Assembly: GCF_002865645.1 (NCBI RefSeq)
Contig: NW_020194515.1
Coordinates: 1,515,280 to 1,579,279 of the forward strand
Source: Hyaloscypha bicolor E
Taxonomy: Eukaryota; Ascomycota; Leotiomycetes; Helotiales; Hyaloscyphaceae
Length of the DNA: 64,000 bases
Direction: 5' to 3'
The translations under genes were made by a program, and so were the position numbers. The notes under the pieces were generated by a model, which had not been told where the DNA came from, searched no databases, and saw only the letters and a program-made list of their open reading frames with translations. Position 1 is the first letter of the stretch, and each line of letters begins with the position of its first letter. This document shows, piece by piece, positions 50,911-62,236 of this stretch.

Positions 50911-51529
50911 CTGCGGTGGCACCGCGGTGGCACTGGACTGAAGTCACACTATTCCCTACCCTGCGTTCGGTGACGGATGAACCCAAGATCATACTCCTAG
51001 AGACAAGAAAAATGCTGACTCTTGGCTTTCATGGCAGAAGTCAGAGGCTTACTCCTCTCTAGACTGAGTATCATGTTGCATCTGGCCATGTGCGTCAGCT
51101 TCATTGAAATTTACTCCGGGGCTGTGCCGGGTATGTAGTCTTACCACCTCCTTGCGGTGTTGATCTGCGTTTTAGTCGGATCGATTATTTACTTGTCCTA
51201 CCTGGAGCCTGTACTAGTCTGCAGCTCCAAACTCAAACTCAAACCCACCCACTAACAAGCCGCCGCTAAGTTCTAAATAGCCTCGCCGTATAAAAAGTCT
51301 CAAGCACAATTAATCTAATCGGGACAATTGATAAACCGTCTTACTTTACTATCTTCCTTCCTTCCTAGAGCAGAATATGTCGAACCGTGTGGACCTGTAG
51401 TGTTAATGAGAGGTATAAAGGCACCGGGAGCAACGCGAGAGCTTGACATCAAATCTACCAAACTAGGACCACTCAAGTCGCCGAAGTGCAAATCAACATC
51501 GCCATCCTCATTGAACTCCATCTACCAAA

Positions 51530-51866
51530 ATGCGCTTTCTCTACCTCCTATCTGCGCTGGCTACTGGCGTGGCACTGGCAGCGCCAGCGTCGGAAATAGA
51601 TGCTGGTTCTTTGGTAGACCCAGCGCCACAATCATGTCTTCCTGCTTCTTGTGCTTCCTTCGGTGTGAGTATCCTCTTTAGTTAATAGTATATTCACTGC
51701 AAGCGACAAAGCTGACGAGGGAATTAAATATACAGTGCTGTTCTGGTGATTGTGGTTACTGGTGTGTAAGTATTCGCTCCAGATAATAGCATATTTACTA
51801 TTGTAGCGACAAATGTTGACGGCATTGGATAATCAGCGGGCTTGTGGTATTAGTTACGTCTGTTAA
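51530..51866 (+). CDS. Small secreted cysteine-rich protein
   Basis: Three exons, 51530-51664, 51736-51765 and 51837-51866, code for 64 residues. Residues 1 to about 18 are a signal peptide (MRFLYLLSALATGVALA), and the AAPA end suits signal peptidase. The mature part carries eight cysteines in about 30 residues with spacing C-x4-C-x4-CC-x3-C-x3-C-x2-C-x5-C, the last Cys being the C-terminal residue. This is the knot-like pattern of fungal secreted peptides, some of which act as effectors. No specific family is recognised. Both introns are 71 nt and resemble each other, and both final exons are 30 nt. The gene is close to RIP-damaged DNA. Confidence 0.7.
51665..51866 (+). repeat. Tandem duplication of an intron-exon unit (2 x 101 bp)
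   Basis: 51665-51765 and 51766-51866 are each 71 bp of intron plus 30 bp of exon. The introns share GT(G/A)AGTAT, TAATAG(T/C)ATATT and AGCGACAAA...TGACG in the same order. The exons match at about half their positions. Confidence 0.6.
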
Positions 51867-53073
51867 TATCGTCGCGAATACCTCCTGTCCTTCTTTCAAC
51901 AGCGGGAGTCATTGGTATGAGGATCGGTGGTGCAACGAGCAGGTTGGTCTCGGTAGTGGTTTTCCCGCTGGGTTTTCCCACTTCTGTTATGCAAATGCAG
52001 AGGCTAAAAATTCTATCAAATTATCACCACACTCCCTTTGATTTGTTCATGCATGTGAACCTTCCTCAACTGAAGTCCAAGCTGACCAGCCCATACGGTA
52101 TTACATTATTCGGAGCTAGCTGTTGTGACCGATATGCAGGTGACGACATATTTGTGGTGGGGCTTTTGTGGCTCAAAATCGCGGGGCAGAAAGCTGCTGG
52201 CGTTTGTGGCTTTGGCTCAGGAATCCATTACGGGCCGAACCTTAGTTATTTTTAGCCAGGCATCCGGTCGCCATCAAAACATTCGCCTGGAGACACGGCG
52301 TATATTGCAAGATGTTTCTAGAGCTGCCTCTCGTGATATGCCCCACTTTCTTCCCCCATAAATCTTTGAACACCCAAGCTAACCACCAAATTTCCCCCAC
52401 CAACGATCCTAAACGACCATTCGTTGCTATATCTGCCACCGGCTCGGGGGAACCATCAGGGAAGTAGCTCTGTAGTACTTGTAGGGAGAAAGATGAATAG
52501 CAGAATTGAAAGGTTGGTTTTTTTGCCTATTTCTAGACCCTCGTGAGATATATGCGACCCCCCATGGCCTTTGCGCAGATCTTCTTCTGAAGCTCTGTAC
52601 AAGTTTACGGATCCTGCTATTGTGGGCAGTCCGCTTACAAACTCTCTAGGGGATAGACCCGTCATCTGGGTGATATCTGGCTATTTGTGAAGCTTTATTG
52701 CAGTTCGACGTCGAGTCTCCAGCTTCAGACTTCCAATAATGTGTGCTGGGATCCGAGAAGCGAATCTTTTCGATCTCTATTACGGTTGAGGAGACGCTAT
52801 CGACTAAATTCGCGACTGTCTTTCCACTGTACTGCCCTTATCAACGTCTTCTCGGGAACATTCAGGCATTATGTCTTTGGAGTATATAAACCAGGTCCGC
52901 TGCTCGTGCAAATTCAAACAGCTTGGAGAGCGTAGATAGACAAAACTTCCACTTATCTAGCACTGACATCCATCCAACACTAACAAGCGTCCAACACCCC
53001 ACCCAGCTCTTGCATCCATCCACTACTATCAAACATCAGCAGTTCGTACTTCACCAATTACCTATTGTCAAGG
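51867..53073. other. No gene recognised
   Basis: Open frames at about 51.9-52.4 kb and 52.7-52.9 kb begin with non-ATG codons or lie in the 3' region of the secreted-protein gene, and they show no domain. I see no RNA gene. Confidence 0.35.
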
Positions 53074-53938
53074 AGCCAGTAGCTGAACCATAGTATCGCT
53101 TAAGTTGAACAATATTATCAGTAGCGAGAATACCCTTGTATTTTCCATAATATGGTTCAACTTCCCTCACCAAAAACTACACTATACTTACTATCTTTAA
53201 TAATATATAGACACCTATCCTCGTTTATACCCACCTTCCAACCCCGACCTCCTCTCAACGGCCCGCCAGGCATACTCCCAGCATATGCTTAGCCTTTACT
53301 ACTAAGAAGCAGCACATAAGTAAGTTAGAATATATCTTGCTTTACTATTATTATTACTCAAGTATATACTCGGCATATGAAACCCATATACCTAGCACAT
53401 GCTTTACTCTTATTATTAAGAAGCACATAAGTAAGCTAGAATATATCTTGCTTTACTATTACTATTACTCAAGCATATGCTCGGTATATGGAACCCATAT
53501 ACTAAATATATACTCGACCTTTATTACTAAGAAGTATATAAGTTAGACACACTTTGCTTTATTATTGCTATTGCCTTTAGTATATGCTCGGTATATGGAA
53601 TCCATATACTTGGCATATACTAACCCTAACCCGTAAGGCCTTTACGCTTTAATATATCCCAATACGGGGGGCTCCCACCGCCCCCCAACCCCCCGGACTA
53701 ACCCAGACCCTAACCCCTGACCCTAAGCCCCCTCGCAAGCTCGGGACTAACCCGAACCTTCCTAGCCCGTATAAGGAGAGCATATACAGAGTATATACAG
53801 AGCGTATGCCTAAAATATAATGGCCACAAAACCTATTCATTTGCTCGGCTAGCTGTCTCGCTTCCTTAAGCGATACTATGGTTCAGCTAAATAAACGAGC
53901 ATATGCAGAGTTTGATAATATGGTTCAACTAAAACCCC
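53074..53938. mobile_element. Putative Mutator-like/MITE element with 10-bp target duplication
   Basis: ATTGTCAAGG at 53064-53073 is repeated at 53939-53948, directly outside a pair of related ends. The ends share TAG(C/T)TGAACCATA(G/T)TATC in inverted orientation, about 6 bp inside each edge. A second, perfect 24-bp inverted repeat (AGCTGAACCATAGTATCGCT...) is at 53081-53104 and 53865-53888. A 10-bp duplication is a length usual for Mutator-like elements. There is no transposase, and the interior is tandem repeats and a GC-rich block. Confidence 0.45.
53279..53630. repeat. ~115-bp tandem repeat, three copies
   Basis: Three successive units contain TTATTACTAAGAAG, TATATCTTGCTTTACTATTA and GCATATGCTCGGTATATGG-type segments with small differences. 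They lie in the interior of the putative Mutator-like element. The following 53660-53770 is unusually C-rich (CCGCCCCCCAACCCCCCGG). Confidence 0.7.
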
Positions 53939-53948
53939 ATTGTCAAGG

Positions 53949-56486
53949 CCCCCAATCAGCACGCACTAATTGCACTTAGATGTCTCTTCGTAGCCAACCT
54001 CACGTTTGCTTCCGGGGCCAGCCTCGCCGTCTCTTCCGCTACTAGCCACTCGAGACATCGGCTTTACCAACACCTGCTCGGATAGCATAGTAGTGCGCCC
54101 AGATTGTTCCTGGGGTCCGGTGGGAGAGGACATCATGTTGCAATCATCGTACAGAGAAGAAATTATGCCTACGTGAGGGCTTTGAACGTGGATCTGGTGG
54201 CTGTCGAGCCCAACGTTTACGAATTGGTGCAGATGGTGAATTCATGTAGGACGTAGGTAACTTTGAGCAAAGCGTGGCGATGGTTGATGTATTGGTGAGA
54301 TCGAGCTTTTGGGCGCAGAGTGTTCGGAGACCATTCTCGGCCGACGACGGCTCTTGAGCTTCCTCGTCCAAATTTCGAGTCTTTGTCTCATTCAAAGCTT
54401 TTCCTTCGGCTTCAGCGATGCAACGACAATAAACAACCCTTCCCTATCACCAAAACACCTCCCCTCTCCATCCTGAATCGTTCCCCTTCCCTACTTCGGT
54501 ACCACTTTATGGCCCGAGGTGTTGATGAGAACTGGGACTTGGTTTGTTGATTTGGTTAACTTCGAAGAGAAGATGCAGGGTCGAGGGCATCAGGATTGTT
54601 GCTGCTTGAAAGAAGGTTGTATCCCGTGAGATAGACCGAGTCGGCTGTCGGCTCTCGGGAATTCAGTGGTCGTACTACAAGTACAAGCCTGCTAAACTTC
54701 GTTTCCATTTCGCAAGGACTATTCTACCATCTTCTACAGCCTACACCACCAATTGTCCACTTTCCCCCTCGATGTTTTGCTTTGAGCTATCAAGGCTAGT
54801 GTCGAGTCTTGGGGGCTGAGGATATCACTGCCAATGTATCTCCAGCCTCTCACGTTGGTTGGCCGCAGAACCGTGTAGCCGTATTGAAATGTCCCTAGTG
54901 CTGTGAATATCAGAACGATGCGTTGGCGATGCTTTCTTCTCTTTCCAGACATCGTGTGGCATGAATGCTCAGTCCGTTAACATTAGACAATCTCAGCTCA
55001 TCGCAGTCATTAAGTTTAGCACATCGATCTCAGCTCACAAGTAAGTCATATCTGCATTAGCCATCGTCCCTTTCCGCATCACTTCCGTTCAAGCCTACTC
55101 CAAATTCCTCATCATTTGCACCATACTACAAGGGCGGCCAGGCGTCGCTCCCAAGGGCAGCTAATGGATGGTACGAGGCTGTGGTCAAGCTGCTGCTCGA
55201 GACGGGTGACCCAACATGTGACTAAAACCGGCCTCGGTAAAGGTATAAAGAGAAGGAGGGGCGATCGCGCGACGGGGATTAGAGTCTACCCCTTAAGTAG
55301 GATATATTTTAACATAAATCTACGTTTTTTAAGTGCTTTTGGGGGGGGGACCATTACGTAAGGGAAGCGAGACGACTCTAGGACTAAGGAGGCTCAGAAG
55401 GGAGGTCGAGCGAAGCAAGACCAGTTAACGATCCCCTCTCCTTCAAACGCAATAAGTGTCTCTTAGCGACTATTTATTTCCTCTTTAGATACCGAAAAAG
55501 TGGGTAGTACACGCGCCCTCTGTAGCTCTCATGGGCTGCTCTCGTCTGGCCCTGCATTTGAGCCTCTTGAACTAGGGAGTTATATTTAACTATGCTTTAT
55601 ATTATCTTTAACTATAATATTAAACATTGTTAATTCTCTCTCAGGCACCTAGTCAAGAGGGGCACGCGGGGACACTAATATATATATATATATATAAGAA
55701 CTCGAGTACTCAGGACACCATATTGGTGAGAAGGAGAGAAGGAGAGGAGGAGAGAGCTATATACAGGAGGAGATGCATAGCCGAGAGCACGTGACCAGCC
55801 GCGTGACCATCCCCTGATTCCCCACTATACTAGCTTCGAGGTTTTTTTGATTTTTTTGATTTTTTGAATCCCCTCTGTCTCCCTCCGCTATAGCTAGTAT
55901 TGCAATTGAAATAATAGCTAAATAGCTTCTAAGCTAGGAGTGAATAAAGGATTAAGACTACTAGAAGCTTAGCTCAAGGCTTCCTTCCTCATTTGACATT
56001 AGCATTGTTTATGGAGCAACAATATCGTTTAAACAGAAGAGATCAAAGGAAGTGACTACTGTTGGATGGGGCTTGTAACCCCTTCATGGTCACGTGCTGG
56101 ATTTTAAATATATTAGTTTAGATCTGTTTCAACGACTCTAAGAATATAACTCTCTTACAACCTCATAAAAACATCTGCTAGTTCAGCAACTACAGGGGCG
56201 TTTGGGAGTTCGGAGACTTGAAGTAGAAATTCTACTCACCGGGGAGTTAATGGACAGCCTAGGGCCATCTGATTGGACCAGTAGCGCAAGCTTCGTACCA
56301 AAACGCCATGATTTCCTATTCTAGTCACCGGATTCCGAGCCTCGCTTAGCATGGCAAGCCTTATCACCTAACGTTATATAAGCTTCATATTCCTCACTCT
56401 TCAAGAAGCAGACAGTGATCTGCCAGTACATCAGTCTCTACTTATTCCCTGAATCGAATCCTCTCAGTTTCGAACAACCCGCCGCG
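53949..56486. other. Long spacer without a recognised gene
   Basis: Frames at 54144-54395 and 55116-55361 lack a convincing start or domain. A GAGAAGGAGAGAAGGAGAGG purine run is at about 55730. The final 300 bp should contain the promoter of the Zn2Cys6 gene. Confidence 0.35.
55676..55697. repeat. (TA)n microsatellite
   Basis: About ten TA dinucleotides in a row, in the spacer upstream of the Zn2Cys6 gene. Confidence 0.9.
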
Positions 56487-58438
56487 ATGGACTCCTTCGA
56501 TCACACACATGATCTGCAAGACTACTCTACGTTCTTTCCAGAGGCAACCTATGACCTCTTCGGAGAATATGGCCTTTATTGCGACTTGTTAGACTATCCT
56601 ATCTCTGGGTTCGGGCATGGAGAAGCCCCAAGCTCACCGCCAGAAACCCAGGGTCCAATTTACCGCCAAATTCTTTCAGTAGATCAGTCTCCTTGGGGCT
56701 CCGGCTTACCCCCTGTGAATGACTCTGGCAGTGCGGCCCCTTCAGCTCAGGAAAACGTGGTTCCGACCCCCCAAGCCTCGAACGCCTCGGATTCGGCAAG
56801 CCTAAAGTCAAGTGCGACTTTGCCTTTTGCCAAGGGTTATCTCAAGAGTAAGACAGCAGTACTCGATGAAGGCGACGAAAGTCCTGCAATAAAGCGAAGG
56901 AAATGGCAGAAGCATGTTGTCATTTTCTCTACTGACCAGAACAAGAATGTTGTGCCGAGGCGAAGGAAGGCTTTTGCTCCAACCCGAAAGAAAGAGGTGG
57001 CGTTGAACCGGCTGATTGGGGCATGTGTTCGATGTAAACTTCGGAAAGCAGCAGTCAGTTCAAGATCCATCATGAGCCTGAAGGAGTACGAACTAATCAC
57101 CCGATAGTGCGATTTCGGGCTACCGTGCCAGCAATGCCTCAAGCGAGCTGGGAATACTGGACTTGGGCACGAGATCTGTAGCAGACAGAGCTTGATGGCA
57201 GTGCGTTTTAATAATATCGGTATGCTTATCTAGACTTTATGAAAGTCTCATCCTGAACAGTCCGAACGACAGACCTTTACAGGAGCGACGACGCCCCAAG
57301 TTTCACCGTATACCCACGTATCCCACACACAGAGAAGACGGTTTACGTTTCGTATCCATCTTGTTGCGGAAGGTCTAGTACATTTTTCGCAGTCAGAATT
57401 CAGGATTACCAGCCGCATCCGGTTTCGGAAGACATCGCAAGGGTTCTTGTGTCTTGGAATTATCGGGAGCGGGAAGAAACCGTAATCCCCGATGGTAATA
57501 GCGCTTTCATTTTCGACTCATTACCACCCCTTGAAGAGCTGCTTTATTGCAGAGAAACTCGACACCATTTCTGCGATTCAGGCCCTTTATCTGGCCTGCA
57601 AAAAGCATTCAGCGAATTTGCGGAAGATTATTCCAATAAAGATCGCAATCTACCACTAGTAAGTAACATTCGTTTGATGAATAAATGAGTAGTAATTTCT
57701 TCACAGCAAAGTCTTTTGAAAAAGGTAATACACATGAAACTTCTACTGGGTCTTTACAGGCTGTGCCCGATCATGAAGCAGACAAAAGATTCCGTTGAGA
57801 CAGAGTTTGCATCCTGGGCAATGCAGTCTCAAATACAAAACCTCGTTATGAAAGAAGCTGTGAAATTGGAAGCTGAAGTACTTTCTGAACTTGAGAGAAT
57901 ACTGCATAGTTCCCAAAGCATCGGGAGCCAGAATCCAATCGCCATATGGGTGTGCTTGTGGCTTTTGTTGCTATACTACAAGTCCCACTTGGTTTTCATA
58001 TGGTCTGTTTATGGAGGTAGAGCGTCGGGTAGGTATAAGCAAATTTTTATTTCTTCTCCCGACGACTTACACTTCTTAGTAACAGGCCCGATCTATAGTC
58101 TTGGGAGGCATCTTTACAACGCAATCACTTCCATCTATTCAGCACTTTACAAAACAACCACCCCTCTTACATTTGACTGGCGGAAGGAAGAAATCTCCAA
58201 AATGCTTGGCAGAGATTCTGAGCTGATCAAATCTTTCTGCAATATCAAAACCGAGATGTTTTGGCTTCGTATGTCTTCATCCTCAAATTGGCCACTTGAA
58301 TACACTAACGTATCACTAGATGCTGAGAGAGACGATTTGCTTGAGGAGGATTCTTTATTCAAAACCCTAGTAGTGGAAAATGATAGCAAACTTCTAGAGT
58401 CAAATAAGAAGGCAGCAAGACAGCGAGGAATTTTGTGA
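56487..58438 (+). CDS. Zn(II)2Cys6 fungal transcription-factor-like protein
   Basis: Five exons: 56487-57053, 57108-57219, 57261-57658, 57707-58028 and 58086-58438, giving 583 residues. The last intron (57 nt) is in frame, so retention would add 19. The N-terminal 150 residues are acidic and Ser/Pro-rich, a likely activation region, followed by a basic KRRKWQK segment. A binuclear zinc cluster spans residues 180-212: CVRC, then C190, C196, C199 and C212 (C-x2-C-x6-C-x5-C-x2-C-x12-C). The first intron splits it. The C-terminal part has LPPLEELLYCRETRHHFC, ALYKTTTPLTFDWR and MFWLR, blocks of a family common in Leotiomycete genomes. The ATG context GCCGCGATGG is strong. The target genes are unknown. 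Confidence 0.82.
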
Positions 58439-58539
58439 AATAAATATTAGAGAACTTTTATATATAATTAATTTATGTGAATGTTATTATATTATGTGAA
58501 ATATAAACTAGAATATATTCTTGAAATAATTATGAGCTA

Positions 58540-59005
58540 TTCCCTTTTTAAAATATAAATTAGTAATAGTTCTTTAAATTAAAGAGGTTAAAAAGTAAAT
58601 CTTTTATAAGCTCAGAAATTTAGCAAATAAGTTCCTAAAACTAAATATAAGAGCCCTATAAGCTTCAAATTTGTAAGGCCTTATAAGGCTTAAAAACTAA
58701 AACTTAATTAACTAATATATAAATTCCTTTAAATTAAAATTCTATTTTAAGAAATCTTTTTATTATAAGAAATCTTTTTATTATAAGAAATCTTTTTATT
58801 ATAAGAAATCTTTTTATTATAAGAAATCTTTTTATTATAAGAAATCTTTTTATTATAAGTTAAAAAGCACGCGATTATATTATAAGCCTTATAATATACT
58901 AGCTTTCTTATATTTAAAGATCTTAGGTAGACAATTGCAAGTCGTTAATACCCCTGCCCCAATCGACTCCCGAGAAGGGGGGGGTGGGTCGTTTTACTTT
59001 ACCCG
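58540..59005. mobile_element. Second, partial copy of the terminal-inverted-repeat element
   Basis: The order of blocks AGTTCTTTAAATTAAAGA, AAATTTAG(C/T)AAATAAGT, AAGAGCCCTATAAGC and AACTTAAT matches 13325-13530. The right end (AAGTCGTTAA..CCCC..CCCCAATCGAC...GTCGTTTTA) matches 35985-36055. The left inverted repeat is missing, so the copy is truncated. It has no retrotransposon inside. Confidence 0.65.
58748..58859. repeat. 18-bp tandem repeat, six copies
   Basis: AAGAAATCTTTTTATTAT is repeated six times nearly perfectly. The related element at 13.5 kb has a single such unit, so the expansion happened in this copy. Confidence 0.85.
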
Positions 59006-59328
59006 AAACTTTGAGGCGTGTGCTAGATCGCCTCTGCACCTGGATTCACAGTCTAACCGAACCCCGCACCAAAACACGTGTTTTTTGCAGACGGAGTAAA
59101 AACTCGCGATAAAGATACCTGAGATAAGGATATCCTGTTTTTAAGGATACATCTGCTGGCCCCGCAGTGATTAGTTTTGCTATTGTGCCACACCTCGCTA
59201 TAGGGATACCTCGGCATATCCTTAAGAATCGGCGACAAAAACCCTATCCTTACAGCGAGTTTTTACTGTACCTTTTACCACTCCGAAGCTCTTTAGGCTG
59301 CAGCCCTCTTTGTCCCAATATATTCACA

Positions 59329-62236
59329 ATGGCGACCACATCAAACATGTTCCTCTACTCGCTGACGATCTAGCCGCCGTCTGCCATCACGCAGGCGATC
59401 GTCGGCCAGTTCTCTGGCACAAAAGAACAGCAGATTATCACGGTTTCGGGCTCTTGCCTGACCATCCTTCGTCCAGATCCGAGCCTGGGCAAAGTCATAA
59501 CGCTCGTCTCACATGACATCTTTGGCGTGATCAGATCTATTGTCTCGTTCCGCCTTGCAGGAAGCACCAAGGGTAAGCGCCTACTGTCAACTAGTCCCTT
59601 GGAGCTTTTACACGAACCCAACCGCTGGCGGAATTTGCGACTTTGTTAGTGTTCGGCGTCATGAATATAATGCTAATATTGCCTTAAACTAGACTATATC
59701 ATCCTAGCCACTGACTCAGGCCGCATCGCTGTCATCGAGTACGTTCCGGCCAAAAACCCCTTCTCTCGTATCCACTTGGAGACATTTGGGAAGTCTGGCG
59801 TACGCCGTGTCATCCCAGGTCAATACCTTGCTGCAGATCCCAAGGGCAGAGCATGCCTCATCGCCTCTGTTGAGAAGAATAAGCTCGTTTATGTTTTCAA
59901 CCGCAACGCCCAAGCCGAACTCACCATATCCTCGCCTCTCGAGGCTCACAACCACGGTGTCCTTGTCTTCTCCCTCGTTGCTCTCGATGTTGGCTATGCG
60001 AATCCTGTGTTCGCGGCTTTAGAGACGAACTACTCAGAGTCAGACCAGGATGCATCAGGTCAGGCATATCAAGAAGTGGAGATACAACTTGTCTACTATG
60101 AGCTGGATCTCGGTTTAAATCATATTGTCCGCAAGTGGTCGGAACCTGTCAACCAAACATCAACCCTACTCTTTCAAATCCCAGGCGAAAACGATAGTCC
60201 AAGTAGTGTGCTTGTGTGTGGAGAGGAAAGTGTCACCTATAGACACTCAAACCAGGAGGCTTTTCGTGTCCCTATCCCGAGACGGCGAGGCGCTACAGAG
60301 GACCCTCAACGGAAGCGCACTATAGTTTCGGGAGTAATGCACAAACTGAAGGGTAGCACTGGTGCATTCTTCTTCCTCCTTCAAACCGAAGACGGAGACC
60401 TTTTCAAGGTGACGCTTGATATGCTGGAAGACAGCGATGGTAATCTAACTAGAGAGGTGAAACGTATCAAGATCAAGTACTTTGATACTATTCCGGTTGC
60501 GAATAGTCTCTGTATTCTCAAGAGCGGATTTCTATTCGTCGCTAGCGAGTTTGGGAACCATTATTTCTATCGATTCGAAAAGCTTGCAGATAACGACGAT
60601 GAACTTGAGTTTACCAGTGACGACTTTCCCACTGATCCCCGCGCTTTCTATAACCCTATCTACTTCTATTCGCGGTCCCTGGGGAATCTGGCGTTAGTTG
60701 AAAGTATCGATTCTATAAATCCACTTATAGATTGCAAGGTCGCAAATCTGATGGGAGAAGACGCTCCGCAGATATACTCGGGGTGCGGTAACGGTGCAAG
60801 GAGCACTTTTCGGATGCTAAAGCATGGTTTGGAAGTCCACGAAATTGTTGCTTCAGAGCTGCCGGAAACTCCTTCTGCGGTTTGGACGACCAAGCTTACT
60901 AGTGAAGATGAATACGACGCCTACATTGTCCTGGCCTTCTCAAACGATACTATGGTCTTGAGTATTGGAGAGACAGTCACGCAAGCCACTGATTCAGGCT
61001 TTCTCACATCAGTCGAAACCCTTGCAGTCCAGCAAACCGGTGACGATAGTCTCATTCAAGTCCACCCCAAAGGAGTTCGACACATTCGAAACAAACTAGC
61101 AAACGAATGGATGGCTCCCCAACATCGTTCCATAATTGCTGCTGCGACGAATGAGCGGCAGGTAGCCGTGGCTCTGAGTTCAGGAGAGATTGTCTACTTT
61201 GAGATGGGTAGCGACGGATCTCTCGCAGAGTACGATGAAAAGAAGGAGATGTCCAGCACAATAACTTGTCTTAGCTTAAGCCGAGTGCTGGAAGGCCGTC
61301 AAAGAAGCTCTTTCTTGGCCATTGGATGTGATGACACCCCTGAGCTACAAAGACTTGAAATGGGGATGCAACTTTAGCAGTAAGCAGTGCGAAGAGGGTA
61401 TAGTCGGGATCCACGCCAATCACCTCCGGTAAGTCTTACCCTGCACGCCTTTCTCTTGTTTCATCGGTCGCCATGATAATAGACGTATTCTAATACCTTT
61501 TTGGCTATAAAGTTGACTCACTCATTCGTGTGTCAATTGTTCCTTCCGACATAGCTTGTTGCCTTGAAGTTTATGCTCACTATGCAGCTGTTATATAATT
61601 AGAAGGCTAACTAATCAATTTAGGATCTTCTCCATCGAACAACTACGCAACAACTTAATCCAGAAATCGCTACCTCTTACATATACCCCGCGACAACTTG
61701 TCAAGCACCCTGATCAGCCATATTTCGATATTATCGAATCTGAAAACAATACGCTAGCACCGGAGCTGCGTGCGCAATTGCTGGCGCATCCAAACGATGT
61801 CGATGGCGATGCTAAGGTACTCCCGCCAAAAGAGTTTGGTTACCCCCGCTGGCGTGGCAGATGGGCATCCTGCATAAGCATTGTTGATCCTGTTGGCGAA
61901 GAGCCCCGAGTGCTTCAAATAATCGACCTCAAAAGCAACGAGGCTGCCGTCAGCGCTTCGATAGTCTCCTTTGCCAGCCAGGAAGGCGAGAGCTTCTTGA
62001 TCGTCGGCACTGGGAAGGACATAGTCCCCAACCCGAGGCAATTTTCTGGAGGCTATATCTACGTCTATCAGTTTCATAGAGATGGCAAGGGTCTGGAATT
62101 CATGCATAAGACCAAGGTCGAGGAACAACCAATGGCGCTCCAGCCCTTCCAGGGTCGGTTGGTGGCTGGAATCGGCAAGATCCTGAGAATCTACGATCTA
62201 CAGTCGGTCCGACCCAAACACGACAAAAAAAAATAA
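59329..62236 (+). pseudogene. Broken partial copy of the splicing factor RSE1/SF3B3
   Basis: The family protein (yeast Rse1, human SF3B3, about 1200 residues) is a beta-propeller subunit of the U2 snRNP SF3b complex. The copy begins at an ATG at 59329 and aligns with the family through exons 59329-59572, 59693-61428 and 61624-62236 ([77 protein letters not shown]). Three lesions kill it. Codon 15 is TAG where CAG is expected (59371). At about 61340 the reading jumps from GCDDT straight to the NFSS block, losing roughly 100-150 residues and shifting frame. The C-terminal third is missing after LRIYDL at about 62190. A functional RSE1 must exist elsewhere in the genome. Confidence 0.85.

Noticed and set aside
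53640..53770. Telomere-like CCCTAACCC phrases in a C-rich block
   Set aside because: Only isolated CTAACCC motifs, not a TTAGGG-type array. They belong to the interior of the putative Mutator-like element.
54144..54395. 83-residue minus-strand frame
   Set aside because: No ATG start, low-complexity Ser/Pro/Arg content, no neighbours in frame.
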